Below are positions 1 to 10,350 of a stretch of DNA of 46,784 nucleotides, piece after piece. The stretch's first letter is position 1. Each line of letters starts with the position of its first letter. The position numbers were made by a program, and so were the translations under genes. The stretch comes from Planctomycetota bacterium. GTDB lineage: Bacteria > Planctomycetota > UBA8108 > UBA1146. The notes beneath the pieces were generated by a model. It saw nothing but the letters and a program-made list of their open reading frames with translations, did no database searches and was not told where the DNA came from. Where the stretch lies: NCBI GenBank assembly GCA_013911165.1, contig JACETR010000014.1:1-46784 (forward strand), written 5' to 3'.

Positions 1-3000
1 GGGCAGGGTACCTGGGCTGTAGTCGTCACTGCGGGCGAACTCAAGGCAACCACTCTCGTGGTTCGCACTGACCTGGACATGATCGTTCAGGCGGGTCGCA
101 AGGACGTTCTGATCTACGCTCAGGACATGGTTCAAATGAAACCTGCCCCTCAGACGCGCATTCTGATCGCAACCCCGGGCCCCGATGATCAGCCTGTCAT
201 ACAAGACGTTGTCACCGGCTCCGACGGAACGGTGAGAATCCAATATGAAGGTTTGAAACAAGACGACAGTGTGCGGGTATTGGCCATCCGCGAAAACGAC
301 TCCGCTGTATCCGGTGTAGGCCTTGGCAACACACTGGTGGCCAGAGGGCTTTCCCCTTTGGGCCACATTCTGATGGATAGCGCCACCTATCAGCCGGGTG
401 ATTCTGTTCGCTGGAGTGCACTCGTAAGAGACCTGAAAGATCAACAATGGAGTCTTCCTGCAGGTGAATCGGGTCGAGTTCGTATCTTCGATCCGCAAGG
501 GATGGAAATTTTCAGGGAGGAATCGTCTTTTGGCGATCTGGGAACCCTGCACGGATCTGTCGACCTTCCAACCAGTGCCCCGATGGGACTTTGGCGTCTG
601 GAGATCGTTTCACCGAACGGCTTCAGGGCATCGCAAAACTTCAATGTCGAAGTTCCCAAACCGCTTCCGGTCCAATTGGACTTCACAGCTGAGCGAAACG
701 TGTACGTCCGCGGTGAACAGATTGAATTGAAAGTGTCCGCCCAGACCTGGTACGGGAAGCCTCTTGGCGGAACCGCTGTCAGCATCTTGCTTCCCTATCA
801 AAATGAACAGATTGAGGAAAAACTGATCCTTGATGATCAGGGCAGTGCGACCTTCACCTTTGACTCGCGTACCGCTGAATCCTCAACCCTCAATTTTGTT
901 GCGATACTCCAAAGTGAGGGCATCCAGCGCACTCTGCAAATTCCCCTCCGGCAACGGCTGTGGGAAATATCATTGGAGATTCCTCGCCGGGGCGGTCAGT
1001 TCATGCTCGGTGAAAGTGTTCCTGTTACGGTTCTTGCCAAAGATCTCGCTGGTGAGCCTGTCAGCAAGACGATGACTCTCGCTCTATCCGAGAGAGTCCG
1101 CCGTGCGAACCGCTGGAGTGTCAAACGACTGGAGGAATTCGAGGTCTCCACCGATAAAAATGGCCTCGCACAAATCCGGGTACCCCTTGAAAAAGCAGGC
1201 TCCCTGATCCTGAAAGCGGAAGGAACCGATCGCTGGGGACACCCCATCAGTGCACAAAAATCGATTCGTGTTTTCGGTGAAAAAGACGACTCCCAGTTGC
1301 TCTGGCTCGTCGATGATGTGGCGCTGGTTATCGGCGAAGAGAAGGAGCTGTCTCTTCAATGTAATGGCACTTCTGGCCCCGCATTGTTGACCATTCTGGG
1401 AGATCAGTTGGTCAACCACAGGATCGTCACTTTGCGAAAGGGAAAAAACACCCTTTCTTTCACAGCCGATCCGGCGATTCGATCTGCAGCCACTCTCCGC
1501 TTGGCAATGATGAACCAGACGGGACTCCATAAAGCAGAGACCACCTTCAAAATCCGCCGTCAGTTGAAAGTTTCTATCACTCCCCCTGATGGTGCCATCA
1601 ACCCAGGGGATGAAGTTACTTTGGAAGTGGAAACAAAAGATCTTCTGGACCAACCCGTTTCCGCTGAAATCGCATTGGCTGTTCTGGATGCATCGATCGA
1701 TGATCTCTACCCCGATTGGTTCAGGAAGCTGACCGTTTCCCAGAGCTCTCATGATCCAGCACGGATTCTGTCAATCGCTTCCTCCTGTGAGTTTCGCTAC
1801 ACCGGTGTCACCAAAGCCATCGAGGAAAGCCTCTTGGCAGAGGAGAGACGTCTCGAGATGAGGGAAATGGAGAAATCCCTGTCCCTCGGCCTGGAGGTTA
1901 TGGCGAATGCGGATGCAGCCATGCCAGCTCCGGCTGCGGAAATGGCGCGCCAGGTGATGTCACGAGGTCGTGACAGGGGACTTGCCAACAAAAAAGTCAT
2001 GTACGCTGAAGGAGCGTCCGGCGGTGCCTTTGGATCCCGCTTCGGGAGAGGTTTGAATTCCATCGGTGTTCGAGGTGGAAAAAATGCCGAGGATTTGCTC
2101 ATGCTCGGTGAGGAAGAAAAACCTGCCACGCGCTATCTCGCGTTTTGGGAAGGTGCTCTGAAGACCGATTCTTCGGGAAAAGGAACAGTGACATTCCGCA
2201 TCCCCGATCGTAACTCGAAATGGCGTATTCGCGCACGGGGAGTCGCATCAGGAGATCTCTTTGGTGAAAACCAATCGAACTTTGTGACCCGTGAAAAACT
2301 GGTGATCGAGTCTTTGATTCCCCAAATCGCACTGGAAGGGGATGAGATCACACCACGGGTCCGTATCTTCAACGATACCGAGTTGCAGACTCAGGCTTCA
2401 GTGTCCATCTCATGGCCGTCAGGAGATGGAGAAAGCCGCTCAGAAAAAACCATCGTGCTCCTTCCCGGCCTTCAGGAAGTTCTTCTTGACCGCTGGCCGG
2501 CATTGGGAGCGGGTCCCGACCTCCCCTATCTCATCACCGTCAGGATTGATGAACAAAGTTGGACTCAGGCTGGCAAGGTTTCGATTCAAAGATGGGGGCT
2601 CGATGCTTTCAGCCGGGACAGTTGGATTCTCTCTGGTGAATCACAACGTGAAAAAGTGGGCATCTCAGAAAGCGCACAACTTCTTGATCGTAAACTGAGG
2701 CTCACTCTGGGAGCGGCCATCGACTCCGGACTCGTCAATCGCCTGACAAGCCGTCCTTCGATGAGTCGCTTGATACCCGGACCCTCGCCGGAAATCAGTG
2801 ACAATTTCACTACGGCGTCACAACTGATTGCTTATCTGCAAGCTCTTGCAATCTCCTCAGAGCAATCCGGTTCCATAAACAAACCCGACGAAGAACAACT
2901 TCGCGCATTGACAGAAAAGGCTCTTCAAAGACTGGTCACTGCACAAAACAGTCGTGGTGACTGGAGCTGGTTCCCTGCTGGAAACTCCCGAAGTGATACT

Positions 3001-6000
3001 TTCTCCGTGGTGGTCACTTCCTGGGTATTTGAATCCCTCTCATTAGCCCGGTCTTCCGGCTTTTCAGTTCCTGACCGAGTCTTCAGTCGGGCTATCCCCC
3101 ATCTGGAAGAGAAATTCCGCAATACGGATCAAAGCAAACTGAATCAAAAAGCGATTCTTCTGTCGGCACTGGCGAGCAGTAGTTCCGCTGACTTTGGCGC
3201 AGCCAATCGACTTCACCGAAACCGTACCAAACTTTCCAATTCCGGACTGGGAGCACTGATTCGCGCACTGGTGCATTTGAAGAAGAATGCCATGGCAACA
3301 GAGGTCGTCCAGACCCTGCTGGATCGTCAGAACGATGACGGCTCCTGGAGTGACAGTGACACCAAAAAGGCTGAATTTGCTCTCTATCGTGGTGAAAGAT
3401 TCCTCACCGCCATGTCGATGCATTCCCTGTTAATGGCCAATGCTCCCAACAGTGCACTGGAATCAACTTCCCGTTGGCTTCGCAATCAACTCACATTCCA
3501 ACTCAACCGCAGCAGTGCTCTGTCCATCGCTGCACTCCTCAAGTGGCAAAGCGTGGCCCTTCCGAGTCAGAGAGCGTGCGAGGTAATTTTCAGCATCAAT
3601 GGCACCGACCGTGGAACATTGAAGGTGGGTGATGGGAATAATCATGATTCACTGCTTCTGGAACTGGGTGACGGACCCGGAGAATTCGATCTGGCAACCC
3701 GGGTCAGTGGAGACACTGGAGCTTTCTTTACAGCAGAGTTGTCAGGTCACTACGAAGGATATCCTGAACTCAAGGATCGGGATCTCAGCGTCAATGAAAC
3801 CCAATTCCTGACCGTCCCCCCGCGCATGTCCGGGCGCGAACTTCCCATCGGTTTCAATATTCTCAGAGAGACCAGAGAACGCTGGAAAAATAACGTGCGA
3901 CACCTTCTTCCAGGTGAATCGTCCCGTTTTGAACTGAAGGTATCCAGCCCCAGAAATCCGAGTGAGTTCGTCGAGATGGAAGTGCAGATTCCCAGTGGCT
4001 TGATACTGGATCAGGAATCTCTGAATGGCAATTTCACATACCATGAATATCGCCGCGGAGTTTTGAAAATCTGGGGAACATTGAACAGGCGAATCAACGC
4101 AGACTTCTCTGTGGTGGCTGTCAGTCCTGGAGAGTATCGGATGCCTCCGGTGATCATCCGCAGTGTTGCAGAACCACAACGAATGACCGTTGGCAAATCT
4201 CAGGTTGTGACTGTATTGAATCCCGGAGAGGCCAACCCCGACGAATACAAGCCAACACCCGATGAACTTTACGCCAGAGGAACGCGACTCTGGGAAGATG
4301 GGCGCTGGCGTGAATCCAGGCAAACACTTGAGCCATTATGGACTGAGTACTCCGAAGAGTTGAAAACAGCCCCTGCCCGAGAAATGGCAAGAATCCTCAT
4401 GCTCTCAGCCATGGAAGCAGGCGACAATTCATCGATGGTCTCCTTCTTTGAAATCCTCAAAGAGAGAAACCCGGATCTCTCTCTCAGTCTCGTAAACTTT
4501 ATGCGTCTGGGAGAAGCGTACCGGGTATTGGGCGAGTCTTCTCGATCGATGGAGATCTTCAGTGCGGTCAATGAGGCGATCTTCGCCCGTGATCGCAAGG
4601 TCAGCGACCTTCTCTCGGCAAGCGACCTGATACCAGCCCTCAACCTGCTTCAAAGACTGACTTTGGAAAATCCGCCGACTCCTGCCGTTCTTGCTGCCGA
4701 GCAATACCTTGCCGACGTTGCACTCGGTGCTTCGTCCGCTGATAGCGATTTGTCGATGGAAGAACGGATCAGTTTGGGCCTGAACGGACGCAGGGTTCTC
4801 TACCGATTCCTTGCATTACACGGTTCCGACCCGACAGCTCCTGATGCAGGCCTCAACCTTGTCAGTAATCTTTTGGGAAGCAAGAATTGGACTCTTGCAC
4901 GAAGAGAATCGGAAATGCTCGCAAAGCGCTATCAAAAGCCCAGGTATCTCGATTCCTTCCGCTACACCCAGGCCGTGGCGATGTGGGCTTTGGGTGAAGA
5001 TGACGATGCCCTTCAGCTATTGGAAGAAATCGCTTCAAGCCGCTATCCGATTCCTTCGGGAGGCGATCGACCCAGCGAAAACCGTGAACTGGCCCTCTTC
5101 ATCATCGGTCAGATTCACCATGCCGCCAATCAACCCGAAAAGGCTTCTGAATACTATGAACAGGTTCAGGCACAATTTGCAGATGCCCGTGATTCACTGC
5201 GGCAGATCAATGCCCGTGAACTTGAACTCGATGAGATTTCCGAGTTCAGACCTGGCGATCCGGTGGCTGTTGAGCTCCGGTATCGCAACATCGACAGTGC
5301 AGAAGTGCTCGCTTACAAAGTCAATCTGATGACTCTGGCCCTTCGCGAACAGGATCTCTCCCGAGTCACTGAAGTCAAACTCAGCGGAATCTCACCGACC
5401 CTGAGCAAAACCGTCGAATTGGGGGCTCAGGGAACCGCAGGTGGAACCCTTCACACCACTCGTGAGATCGAAATCCCGATCGAGGAAGAAGGCGCCTATC
5501 TGGTCATCGTCAGGGGTGGGGATGTTCACACTTCAGGTCTCATCCTGGTCAATCGCATGGAGATGGTGGTTCAGAATCGTTCTGGTTCCCTGCGTGTCCA
5601 GATTGTTGACCCCACCACAGGCAACCTGATCCCCGATGTCGATGTCCGGGTTCTCAACCCTTACAACTCCGGGGCAGATGGAACCACCTTCGGCACCACC
5701 GACAAAAGAGGTCTTTTCCTCGCTGCGACCGCGAATCAATACACGGTCATCGCCCGCAGAGGCAAAAGTGATTACGCTTTCTATCGCATGTCTGATCCCT
5801 CATCTCGCCTCAGCGAAGAGCTCGATGAGATTCAGGGCTGGTATGACCAAGAGATGGAAGAAGAGTTCGAAGCGGTCCAGCAGTTACAAATGGAGGATTA
5901 CTTCCAGAATGTGATTCGCTTCAATGCAGACAACCTCGGCACTCGTAACTCACAATGGCGCAATGATGTGGAAGCAACCCAAAAGGGAATCCAGATCAAA

Positions 6001-6015
6001 CAGGCAACGGACTGA
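1..6015 (+). CDS. Alpha-2-macroglobulin-like giant protein, 5' end outside window
   Basis: The frame is open from the first base, so the N terminus is missing; 2004 residues are visible. Seen: macroglobulin-type beta domains (for example 'YQPGDSVRWSALVRD' near residue 125), a Gly/Arg/Ala-rich bait-like stretch near residues 635-715, then the conserved A2M segment 'YLAFWEGALKTDSSGKGTV' and a helical region with 'QNSRGDWSWFPAG' matching the thioester domain fold (about 930-1150). The CxEQ thioester motif is absent; 'LIPGPSPEISDN' sits where it is expected. A tetratricopeptide-like helical part (about 1415-1740) and another macroglobulin-like domain at the C terminus follow. Bacterial A2Ms are periplasmic protease traps; without a thioester this one could only trap non-covalently (inference). 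It converges with ytoQ, leaving one base between stop codons. Confidence 0.88.
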   Translation, partial: GQGTWAVVVTAGELKATTLVVRTDLDMIVQAGRKDVLIYAQDMVQMKPAPQTRILIATPGPDDQPVIQDVVTGSDGTVRIQYEGLKQDDSVRVLAIRENDSAVSGVGLGNTLVARGLSPLGHILMDSATYQPGDSVRWSALVRDLKDQQWSLPAGESGRVRIFDPQGMEIFREESSFGDLGTLHGSVDLPTSAPMGLWRLEIVSPNGFRASQNFNVEVPKPLPVQLDFTAERNVYVRGEQIELKVSAQTWYGKPLGGTAVSILLPYQNEQIEEKLILDDQGSATFTFDSRTAESSTLNFVAILQSEGIQRTLQIPLRQRLWEISLEIPRRGGQFMLGESVPVTVLAKDLAGEPVSKTMTLALSERVRRANRWSVKRLEEFEVSTDKNGLAQIRVPLEKAGSLILKAEGTDRWGHPISAQKSIRVFGEKDDSQLLWLVDDVALVIGEEKELSLQCNGTSGPALLTILGDQLVNHRIVTLRKGKNTLSFTADPAIRSAATLRLAMMNQTGLHKAETTFKIRRQLKVSITPPDGAINPGDEVTLEVETKDLLDQPVSAEIALAVLDASIDDLYPDWFRKLTVSQSSHDPARILSIASSCEFRYTGVTKAIEESLLAEERRLEMREMEKSLSLGLEVMANADAAMPAPAAEMARQVMSRGRDRGLANKKVMYAEGASGGAFGSRFGRGLNSIGVRGGKNAEDLLMLGEEEKPATRYLAFWEGALKTDSSGKGTVTFRIPDRNSKWRIRARGVASGDLFGENQSNFVTREKLVIESLIPQIALEGDEITPRVRIFNDTELQTQASVSISWPSGDGESRSEKTIVLLPGLQEVLLDRWPALGAGPDLPYLITVRIDEQSWTQAGKVSIQRWGLDAFSRDSWILSGESQREKVGISESAQLLDRKLRLTLGAAIDSGLVNRLTSRPSMSRLIPGPSPEISDNFTTASQLIAYLQALAISSEQSGSINKPDEEQLRALTEKALQRLVTAQNSRGDWSWFPAGNSRSDTFSVVVTSWVFESLSLARSSGFSVPDRVFSRAIPHLEEKFRNTDQSKLNQKAILLSALASSSSADFGAANRLHRNRTKLSNSGLGALIRALVHLKKNAMATEVVQTLLDRQNDDGSWSDSDTKKAEFALYRGERFLTAMSMHSLLMANAPNSALESTSRWLRNQLTFQLNRSSALSIAALLKWQSVALPSQRACEVIFSINGTDRGTLKVGDGNNHDSLLLELGDGPGEFDLATRVSGDTGAFFTAELSGHYEGYPELKDRDLSVNETQFLTVPPRMSGRELPIGFNILRETRERWKNNVRHLLPGESSRFELKVSSPRNPSEFVEMEVQIPSGLILDQESLNGNFTYHEYRRGVLKIWGTLNRRINADFSVVAVSPGEYRMPPVIIRSVAEPQRMTVGKSQVVTVLNPGEANPDEYKPTPDELYARGTRLWEDGRWRESRQTLEPLWTEYSEELKTAPAREMARILMLSAMEAGDNSSMVSFFEILKERNPDLSLSLVNFMRLGEAYRVLGESSRSMEIFSAVNEAIFARDRKVSDLLSASDLIPALNLLQRLTLENPPTPAVLAAEQYLADVALGASSADSDLSMEERISLGLNGRRVLYRFLALHGSDPTAPDAGLNLVSNLLGSKNWTLARRESEMLAKRYQKPRYLDSFRYTQAVAMWALGEDDDALQLLEEIASSRYPIPSGGDRPSENRELALFIIGQIHHAANQPEKASEYYEQVQAQFADARDSLRQINARELELDEISEFRPGDPVAVELRYRNIDSAEVLAYKVNLMTLALREQDLSRVTEVKLSGISPTLSKTVELGAQGTAGGTLHTTREIEIPIEEEGAYLVIVRGGDVHTSGLILVNRMEMVVQNRSGSLRVQIVDPTTGNLIPDVDVRVLNPYNSGADGTTFGTTDKRGLFLAATANQYTVIARRGKSDYAFYRMSDPSSRLSEELDEIQGWYDQEMEEEFEAVQQLQMEDYFQNVIRFNADNLGTRNSQWRNDVEATQKGIQIKQATD

Positions 6016-6016
6016 C

Positions 6017-6457
6017 CTAGTGAAGGATGTATTCCAGTGCGTCGAGGACCTGGTCGGGATGATCGACCGTGGCCTGGGCGCGCTGGGAAATCTCCTTCAG
6101 GGCATGGTGAAGCGAAGGATCACGGACAACGATCAGCGGCTTGTCCGCTGCGATGGCGATTCCCGCGTCCATAGCGGCGTTCCACTGACGATACTCCTCG
6201 CCAAACTGGGCAACGACCACATCACAACGGTTCATCAGTACCCGGGTTCTCAAGTTATTGAACTGTGAAGCAAGTTCATCTTTCCAACGGGCGTTGGGTT
6301 GTTCACCGAGAATATTTTCGCCAATGGCATCACTGAGGGGATGATCATCCTGTGGTCCGACAAATTCGATCGGCAAATCACGCTCCTGCGCTTTTGCCTC
6401 GAGTCGTCCACGCCAATCATCATGAATCTGGCCAGCAAGATAGACGGTCAATTTCAT
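6017..6457 (-). CDS. ytoQ: YtoQ family protein
   Basis: A 146-residue protein starting MKLTVYLAGQIHDDW, which is the characteristic YtoQ opening, with later conserved pieces 'FVGPQDDHPLSDAIG' and 'NRCDVVVAQFGEEYRQWNAA'. The fold resembles nucleoside 2-deoxyribosyltransferase-like Rossmann proteins, but the biochemical role of YtoQ is not known to me. I placed the start at 6457 because GAGAGG lies about 10 nt upstream; the longer frame to 6487 lacks such a site. It is the last gene of the run moxR-DUF58-batA-ytoQ, 34 bases after batA, so it may be co-transcribed, though a functional link is unproven. Confidence 0.85.
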   Translation of the reverse strand: MKLTVYLAGQIHDDWRGRLEAKAQERDLPIEFVGPQDDHPLSDAIGENILGEQPNARWKDELASQFNNLRTRVLMNRCDVVVAQFGEEYRQWNAAMDAGIAIAADKPLIVVRDPSLHHALKEISQRAQATVDHPDQVLDALEYILH

Positions 6458-6491
6458 CTGGATATCCTCTCGTAAAGCCCGCGTCACCGAT

Positions 6492-8447
6492 TTATCGCCG
6501 GTGATAGACGATCCACTCCAAAAGCAAAGCCAACAACCCCAAAACCAACAACCAGGGCCAATACTCCCTGCGTGCCTCTCCCCAGGAAAATCCTTCGGCT
6601 GTCGTAGAGGCGGAACCGAGAATGGCTCCGGGCCGGGGTTCGATCCTGCTTTCTGCGAGTGAAAGCAGGTTCACCGGTACCTCGAGTGAAAAGAAGCCCG
6701 CGGCAATTGAATCCTCTTCCCCTGAACGTTTCTCACTCTCAAATCGATGGACCCCAAGTTGGTCGGAAGCCCTCCATTGCATACGGCCATCCCTGTCCAG
6801 GGAACGGGTACGGGTGATTCCTGCAGGATCGACATGAAACAACTCTCGGGTTTCACCACCGGGTCGTGCTTCCACAAGATCTCCACTACGAACTCCTGAG
6901 TTGATTCCACTGCTTTGTCTTCCCAGATCTCTCAAGGTAGCCGTAAAAAACAAGGGGAAGGAGGGGCTCAAGGGCCAACTCGATTCAAGGATGTCAAAAG
7001 AGACAACGATGCCCCTCACGCCTTCCGAAGCAAAGCGGGAGATCAACGCTCCTTCACGTACTTCGACCAGAGCACGGGTCCCTTTTCCGGGAGGGAGGGG
7101 CCGTGTTCTCAGGATGCGTCCGTCCAGCGGCGACATCGAAGAAAAGCGCAACACCGGATCGTCTTCGGCCCAACGGACCAGAGGAGGCTGCTCAACAACG
7201 GGTGGAGCTTCAGTCCAATAGGGTGAGGGAACAGCATCAAACACCAGATGGCCAACCCCTCTGGGGAGCGTCTCGGGGATCTGACGATTCCAGATCACCA
7301 CATCGTGGTCTCTGGAGAGAGCCTCCAGGTCGATGTCATCAAAGGGGAGCCACTCTGATTGGACATTGTCGACCACCGAAAGGGCGTTTTTGAGAATGAG
7401 GTTTTCCTCACCAACCAACAAAACCCTCAGCGGGCGACTCTTTTTGAGACTGAGCCATGCCCGATCATCTGATTCAAGAGCGTCCCCCTCCTGCGCTTTC
7501 CAATGGGCTTCCAGGTTACGGAGATCTCCTGATCGAATACTGAATGACTGCAACCACCGCTCCCCGCTCTCCAGAGTCCGGGTTGCGGCCTCTTCCAGCA
7601 GTTCTCCATCACCGATCAGCTCGAGCGTGCCTGAAAGGGCTTCATCTCCGGTGTTCCGCAACTCGAGAAGGACCTTGAGATCCCCTCTTTCAGAAAACTC
7701 TCTTCGGGCAGCGAAAGCGGTGATTCCCACATTGGATGAAGATTCCCCGACAATCTCATGAATCACCGGCACTTCGATGGCGTCCCCGTTCCAATCCGGA
7801 ACAGCCCCGTCTGTGATCACGATGATGCGGGCATCTGCCTGATTGGAAAGAAGCTCGGCACCGGCGTCTTCTGCCCCCTCAGGAATGGAAGGAATCACCT
7901 CATCCTGACGGACAAAAGAAAGGCCCAACTCGAGAGCTTCGACGAATCCGGTTTGACCCACTCCTGCGAACATTCGATCGGCGGCACGCTCAAGCAGGGA
8001 CAAATCAGTGGTGACCGGAGTCAATGCTTCTGCTGAGGCACCAAAAGAGATCAGCACTCCCCGCTCCCCAGCAATTTCATTCAATTTTTGATCCAGCACT
8101 TCGCGGGCATGCTCAAATCTCGTTCGGCCATCTTCTTCGACAGAATTCATACTGGCGGAACGATCCATCAGGAAGACATTCAACCTCGAACTGTCCACCA
8201 AAGATCCGGACTCAGGTCTCAGCAGTGCGAAAATCAGGAAGATCAAAACCAGTAACTGACAGAGCATCAAAAGGTTTCGAATCAATCTCTGGAAGGGTGA
8301 TCGTACCCGTTCATCCTCCAGAGCCTTTTGCCATAGCAAGGTGCTCCCCACCGTCATCGGCCGACGGCGGATCTTGAGGAACCACAACAGCAACAACAAC
8401 GGGATCAATGCTGCCCAGATCCAGAATTGGGGGGCTCCGATCATCAT
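6492..8447 (-). CDS. BatA-type membrane protein with von Willebrand factor A domain
   Basis: 651 residues. The N terminus has two membrane segments (about residues 6-27 and 50-75) in the arrangement of the BatA N-terminal domain. A vWA domain follows with the metal-binding DxSxS motif visible in 'FLMDRSASMNS'. A long beta-rich extracytoplasmic part leads to a final membrane helix 'WPWLLVLGLLALLLEWIVYH' near the C terminus. The start is set at 8447, where ATG overlaps the TGA of the upstream DUF58 gene (ATGA), indicating translational coupling; a start at 8474 would need a 31-base overlap. With MoxR and DUF58 it forms the aerotolerance/Bat-type module, thought to act in envelope stress or in assembly of metal-containing or surface complexes. 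Confidence 0.88.
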   Translation of the reverse strand: MMIGAPQFWIWAALIPLLLLLWFLKIRRRPMTVGSTLLWQKALEDERVRSPFQRLIRNLLMLCQLLVLIFLIFALLRPESGSLVDSSRLNVFLMDRSASMNSVEEDGRTRFEHAREVLDQKLNEIAGERGVLISFGASAEALTPVTTDLSLLERAADRMFAGVGQTGFVEALELGLSFVRQDEVIPSIPEGAEDAGAELLSNQADARIIVITDGAVPDWNGDAIEVPVIHEIVGESSSNVGITAFAARREFSERGDLKVLLELRNTGDEALSGTLELIGDGELLEEAATRTLESGERWLQSFSIRSGDLRNLEAHWKAQEGDALESDDRAWLSLKKSRPLRVLLVGEENLILKNALSVVDNVQSEWLPFDDIDLEALSRDHDVVIWNRQIPETLPRGVGHLVFDAVPSPYWTEAPPVVEQPPLVRWAEDDPVLRFSSMSPLDGRILRTRPLPPGKGTRALVEVREGALISRFASEGVRGIVVSFDILESSWPLSPSFPLFFTATLRDLGRQSSGINSGVRSGDLVEARPGGETRELFHVDPAGITRTRSLDRDGRMQWRASDQLGVHRFESEKRSGEEDSIAAGFFSLEVPVNLLSLAESRIEPRPGAILGSASTTAEGFSWGEARREYWPWLLVLGLLALLLEWIVYHRR

Positions 8448-9343
8448 GTCAGCCACCGCTTCTGACGCATCCATTCAAGGATGACCTGATCGAAGGGAAT
8501 CGAGGTACTCACTTCCAGCGGCTGAATCCGAAATCGCTGACAATGATTCCTGAGATCGGCACGAAACTCTTCTACCGCTCTTCGGTAAGCCTCAACGACT
8601 GAACGAGTGAGGGTGACATCGACATACTCTGAAGTCTCGGTATCAAGTAACCGCAAGTCGCCTTGCAAGTCAGGCTCAACTTCATCGCCAGCGAGCAGAT
8701 GGACCAGCCAACTCTCACCCCTGCTTCCCGGTACCTGCCGAAGGGCGTCTTCCAGTCCTTTCGGATCCATCAAATCTGAAATCAGGATCTGGATCGAACC
8801 TGGAGGACAGGAGGCAGCATGAGCTCTCAAAGACCTGCCCAGGGCTGTCCCTTTCCCCGGCGCCAGATTTTCAAGGGTATCGATCAATCGCAGAATGGAG
8901 CGAGAACCCCGCAAGGCCGGAAAGAAGGGTCGCATTTTTTCATCGAAGACGCGCAAGTGAACCCGATCACCCGCAGAAAGAGCGATGGCTCCCAATGCCG
9001 CCGCAATTTGGCGACAGTGTCGCCACTTGTCAGGCTCTCCCTCGATCATTGAGGCAGAGGCATCGAGAAGCAGGAAGACATTGCGCTCCTCTTCTTCCTC
9101 AAAAAGTTTGATGAACAACTTTTCCAGACGTCCGAAGATATTCCAGTCGAGATGACGAAGATCATCACCCGGAGTGTAGTCCTTGTGATCCGCAAACTCG
9201 GTGGAAAGTCCCCTGCGGCGGGATCGTTTTTCCCCACGCAGTCTTCCCTGAGTAATCGATCGGGAGAAAAGCACCAGCTTGGCGCAGCGGGCGAGAAATT
9301 CCTCGTCCAGCAACGGGGCCTCCCGGGCCCCCACCTCACTCAT
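8444..9343 (-). CDS. DUF58 domain protein
   Basis: 299 residues. Diagnostic DUF58 pattern: 'GLSTEFADHKDYTPGDDLRHLDW' (read in two parts: the R-G-x-S-x-E-F start and the Y-x-x-G-D-D-x-R-x-x-D-W core), near residues 45-70, then a vWA-like half 'FLLLDASASM' near residue 90 with a DxSxS metal site. No membrane segments are evident, so it is probably cytoplasmic or membrane-associated. It overlaps moxR upstream and batA downstream by 4 bases each (ATGA), so the three are made together. Proteins of this family partner with MoxR AAA+ ATPases; the client is unknown. Confidence 0.9.
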   Translation of the reverse strand: MSEVGAREAPLLDEEFLARCAKLVLFSRSITQGRLRGEKRSRRRGLSTEFADHKDYTPGDDLRHLDWNIFGRLEKLFIKLFEEEEERNVFLLLDASASMIEGEPDKWRHCRQIAAALGAIALSAGDRVHLRVFDEKMRPFFPALRGSRSILRLIDTLENLAPGKGTALGRSLRAHAASCPPGSIQILISDLMDPKGLEDALRQVPGSRGESWLVHLLAGDEVEPDLQGDLRLLDTETSEYVDVTLTRSVVEAYRRAVEEFRADLRNHCQRFRIQPLEVSTSIPFDQVILEWMRQKRWLT

Positions 9344-10350
9344 GCGTCATTTGCTCCGGACTCCATCATTTCAGAAGTCTTTTCGATCACTTCACGGACG
9401 ATCTCATCGACCGGGATCCCTTCCGCCTCACCTTCGAAGCCGAGCAGGACCCGGTGCCGTAAGGCAGCCGGTGCCGTCTGACGGATATCGTCAAAGCTGA
9501 CATGTAGTCGTCTGTCGAGAGCCGCGCGTACCTTTGCTCCCAACAGGAGCGATTGAACACCACGGGGGCTGGCTCCATACCTCACCCAACGCTGAACCTG
9601 CTCGGTGGCAAACTCCGAATCCGGATGGGTAGAGAGCAACATGCGTACAGCAAAATCCTGAACGTGGGGAGCCGCCTCGACTGCACGAACACTCTCCCGG
9701 TGTTGAAGGATCATTTCGCCATTCAGAACAGGCTCCACTTTGGCTTCATGCTTTCCTGTGGTTCGGGTCAGGACCTCATTGAGCTCGTCTCTCTTGGGGA
9801 AGGGCACATGAACCTTGAATAGAAAACGGTCCAGCTGTGCTTCCGGGAGAGGATAAGTGCCATCCATTTCCAACGGGTTTTGCGTCGCCAGGACAATAAA
9901 TGGCTGATCAAGCGAATGGGTATCCCCGCCGGCAGTCACTTCCCCCTCCTGCATCGCTTCCAGCAGTGCAGACTGGGTTTTCGGAGTCGCCCGGTTGACC
10001 TCATCCGCCAGAACGATCTGGGCAAAGATGGGACCACGCTGAAACTCGAAATTTTTGCGTCCGTTTTCATCTTCGGTAACGATTCGGGTTCCGGTGATAT
10101 CTGCAGGCATCAAATCCGGGGTGAACTGAATCCGCGAGTAGTCGAGGGCGAGAGAGCCACTCAGCGTTCTCACCAGAAGGGTTTTCCCCAGACCGGGAAC
10201 TCCTTCGAGGAGACAGTGCCCCCCTGCAAAGAGGGCAATCAGAACCGATTCGACCACTTCATCCTGGCCGACGAGGATTTTGCCGACCTCATCACGGACC
10301 TTCTGAAAATCAGTTTTCAACTGATCGAGAGCTTCTTCTGCAGTGGCCAT
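9340..10350 (-). CDS. MoxR family AAA+ ATPase
   Basis: 336 residues, full length for the family. Walker A GVPGLGKT at about residues 50-57, Walker B 'IVLADEVNRA' near 112-121, then 'TPKTQSALLEAMQE' and sensor 1 region 'VLATQNPLEMDGTYPLPEAQ', all typical of MoxR. The C-terminal lid domain has 'YGASPRGVQSLLLGAK'. AAGGAG lies about 7 nt before the ATG. MoxR ATPases act as chaperone-like remodelers for vWA-domain partners, and the two genes that follow encode exactly such partners. It is the first gene of the operon and is divergent from the lipoprotein gene at 10517. Confidence 0.95.
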   Translation of the reverse strand: MATAEEALDQLKTDFQKVRDEVGKILVGQDEVVESVLIALFAGGHCLLEGVPGLGKTLLVRTLSGSLALDYSRIQFTPDLMPADITGTRIVTEDENGRKNFEFQRGPIFAQIVLADEVNRATPKTQSALLEAMQEGEVTAGGDTHSLDQPFIVLATQNPLEMDGTYPLPEAQLDRFLFKVHVPFPKRDELNEVLTRTTGKHEAKVEPVLNGEMILQHRESVRAVEAAPHVQDFAVRMLLSTHPDSEFATEQVQRWVRYGASPRGVQSLLLGAKVRAALDRRLHVSFDDIRQTAPAALRHRVLLGFEGEAEGIPVDEIVREVIEKTSEMMESGANDA

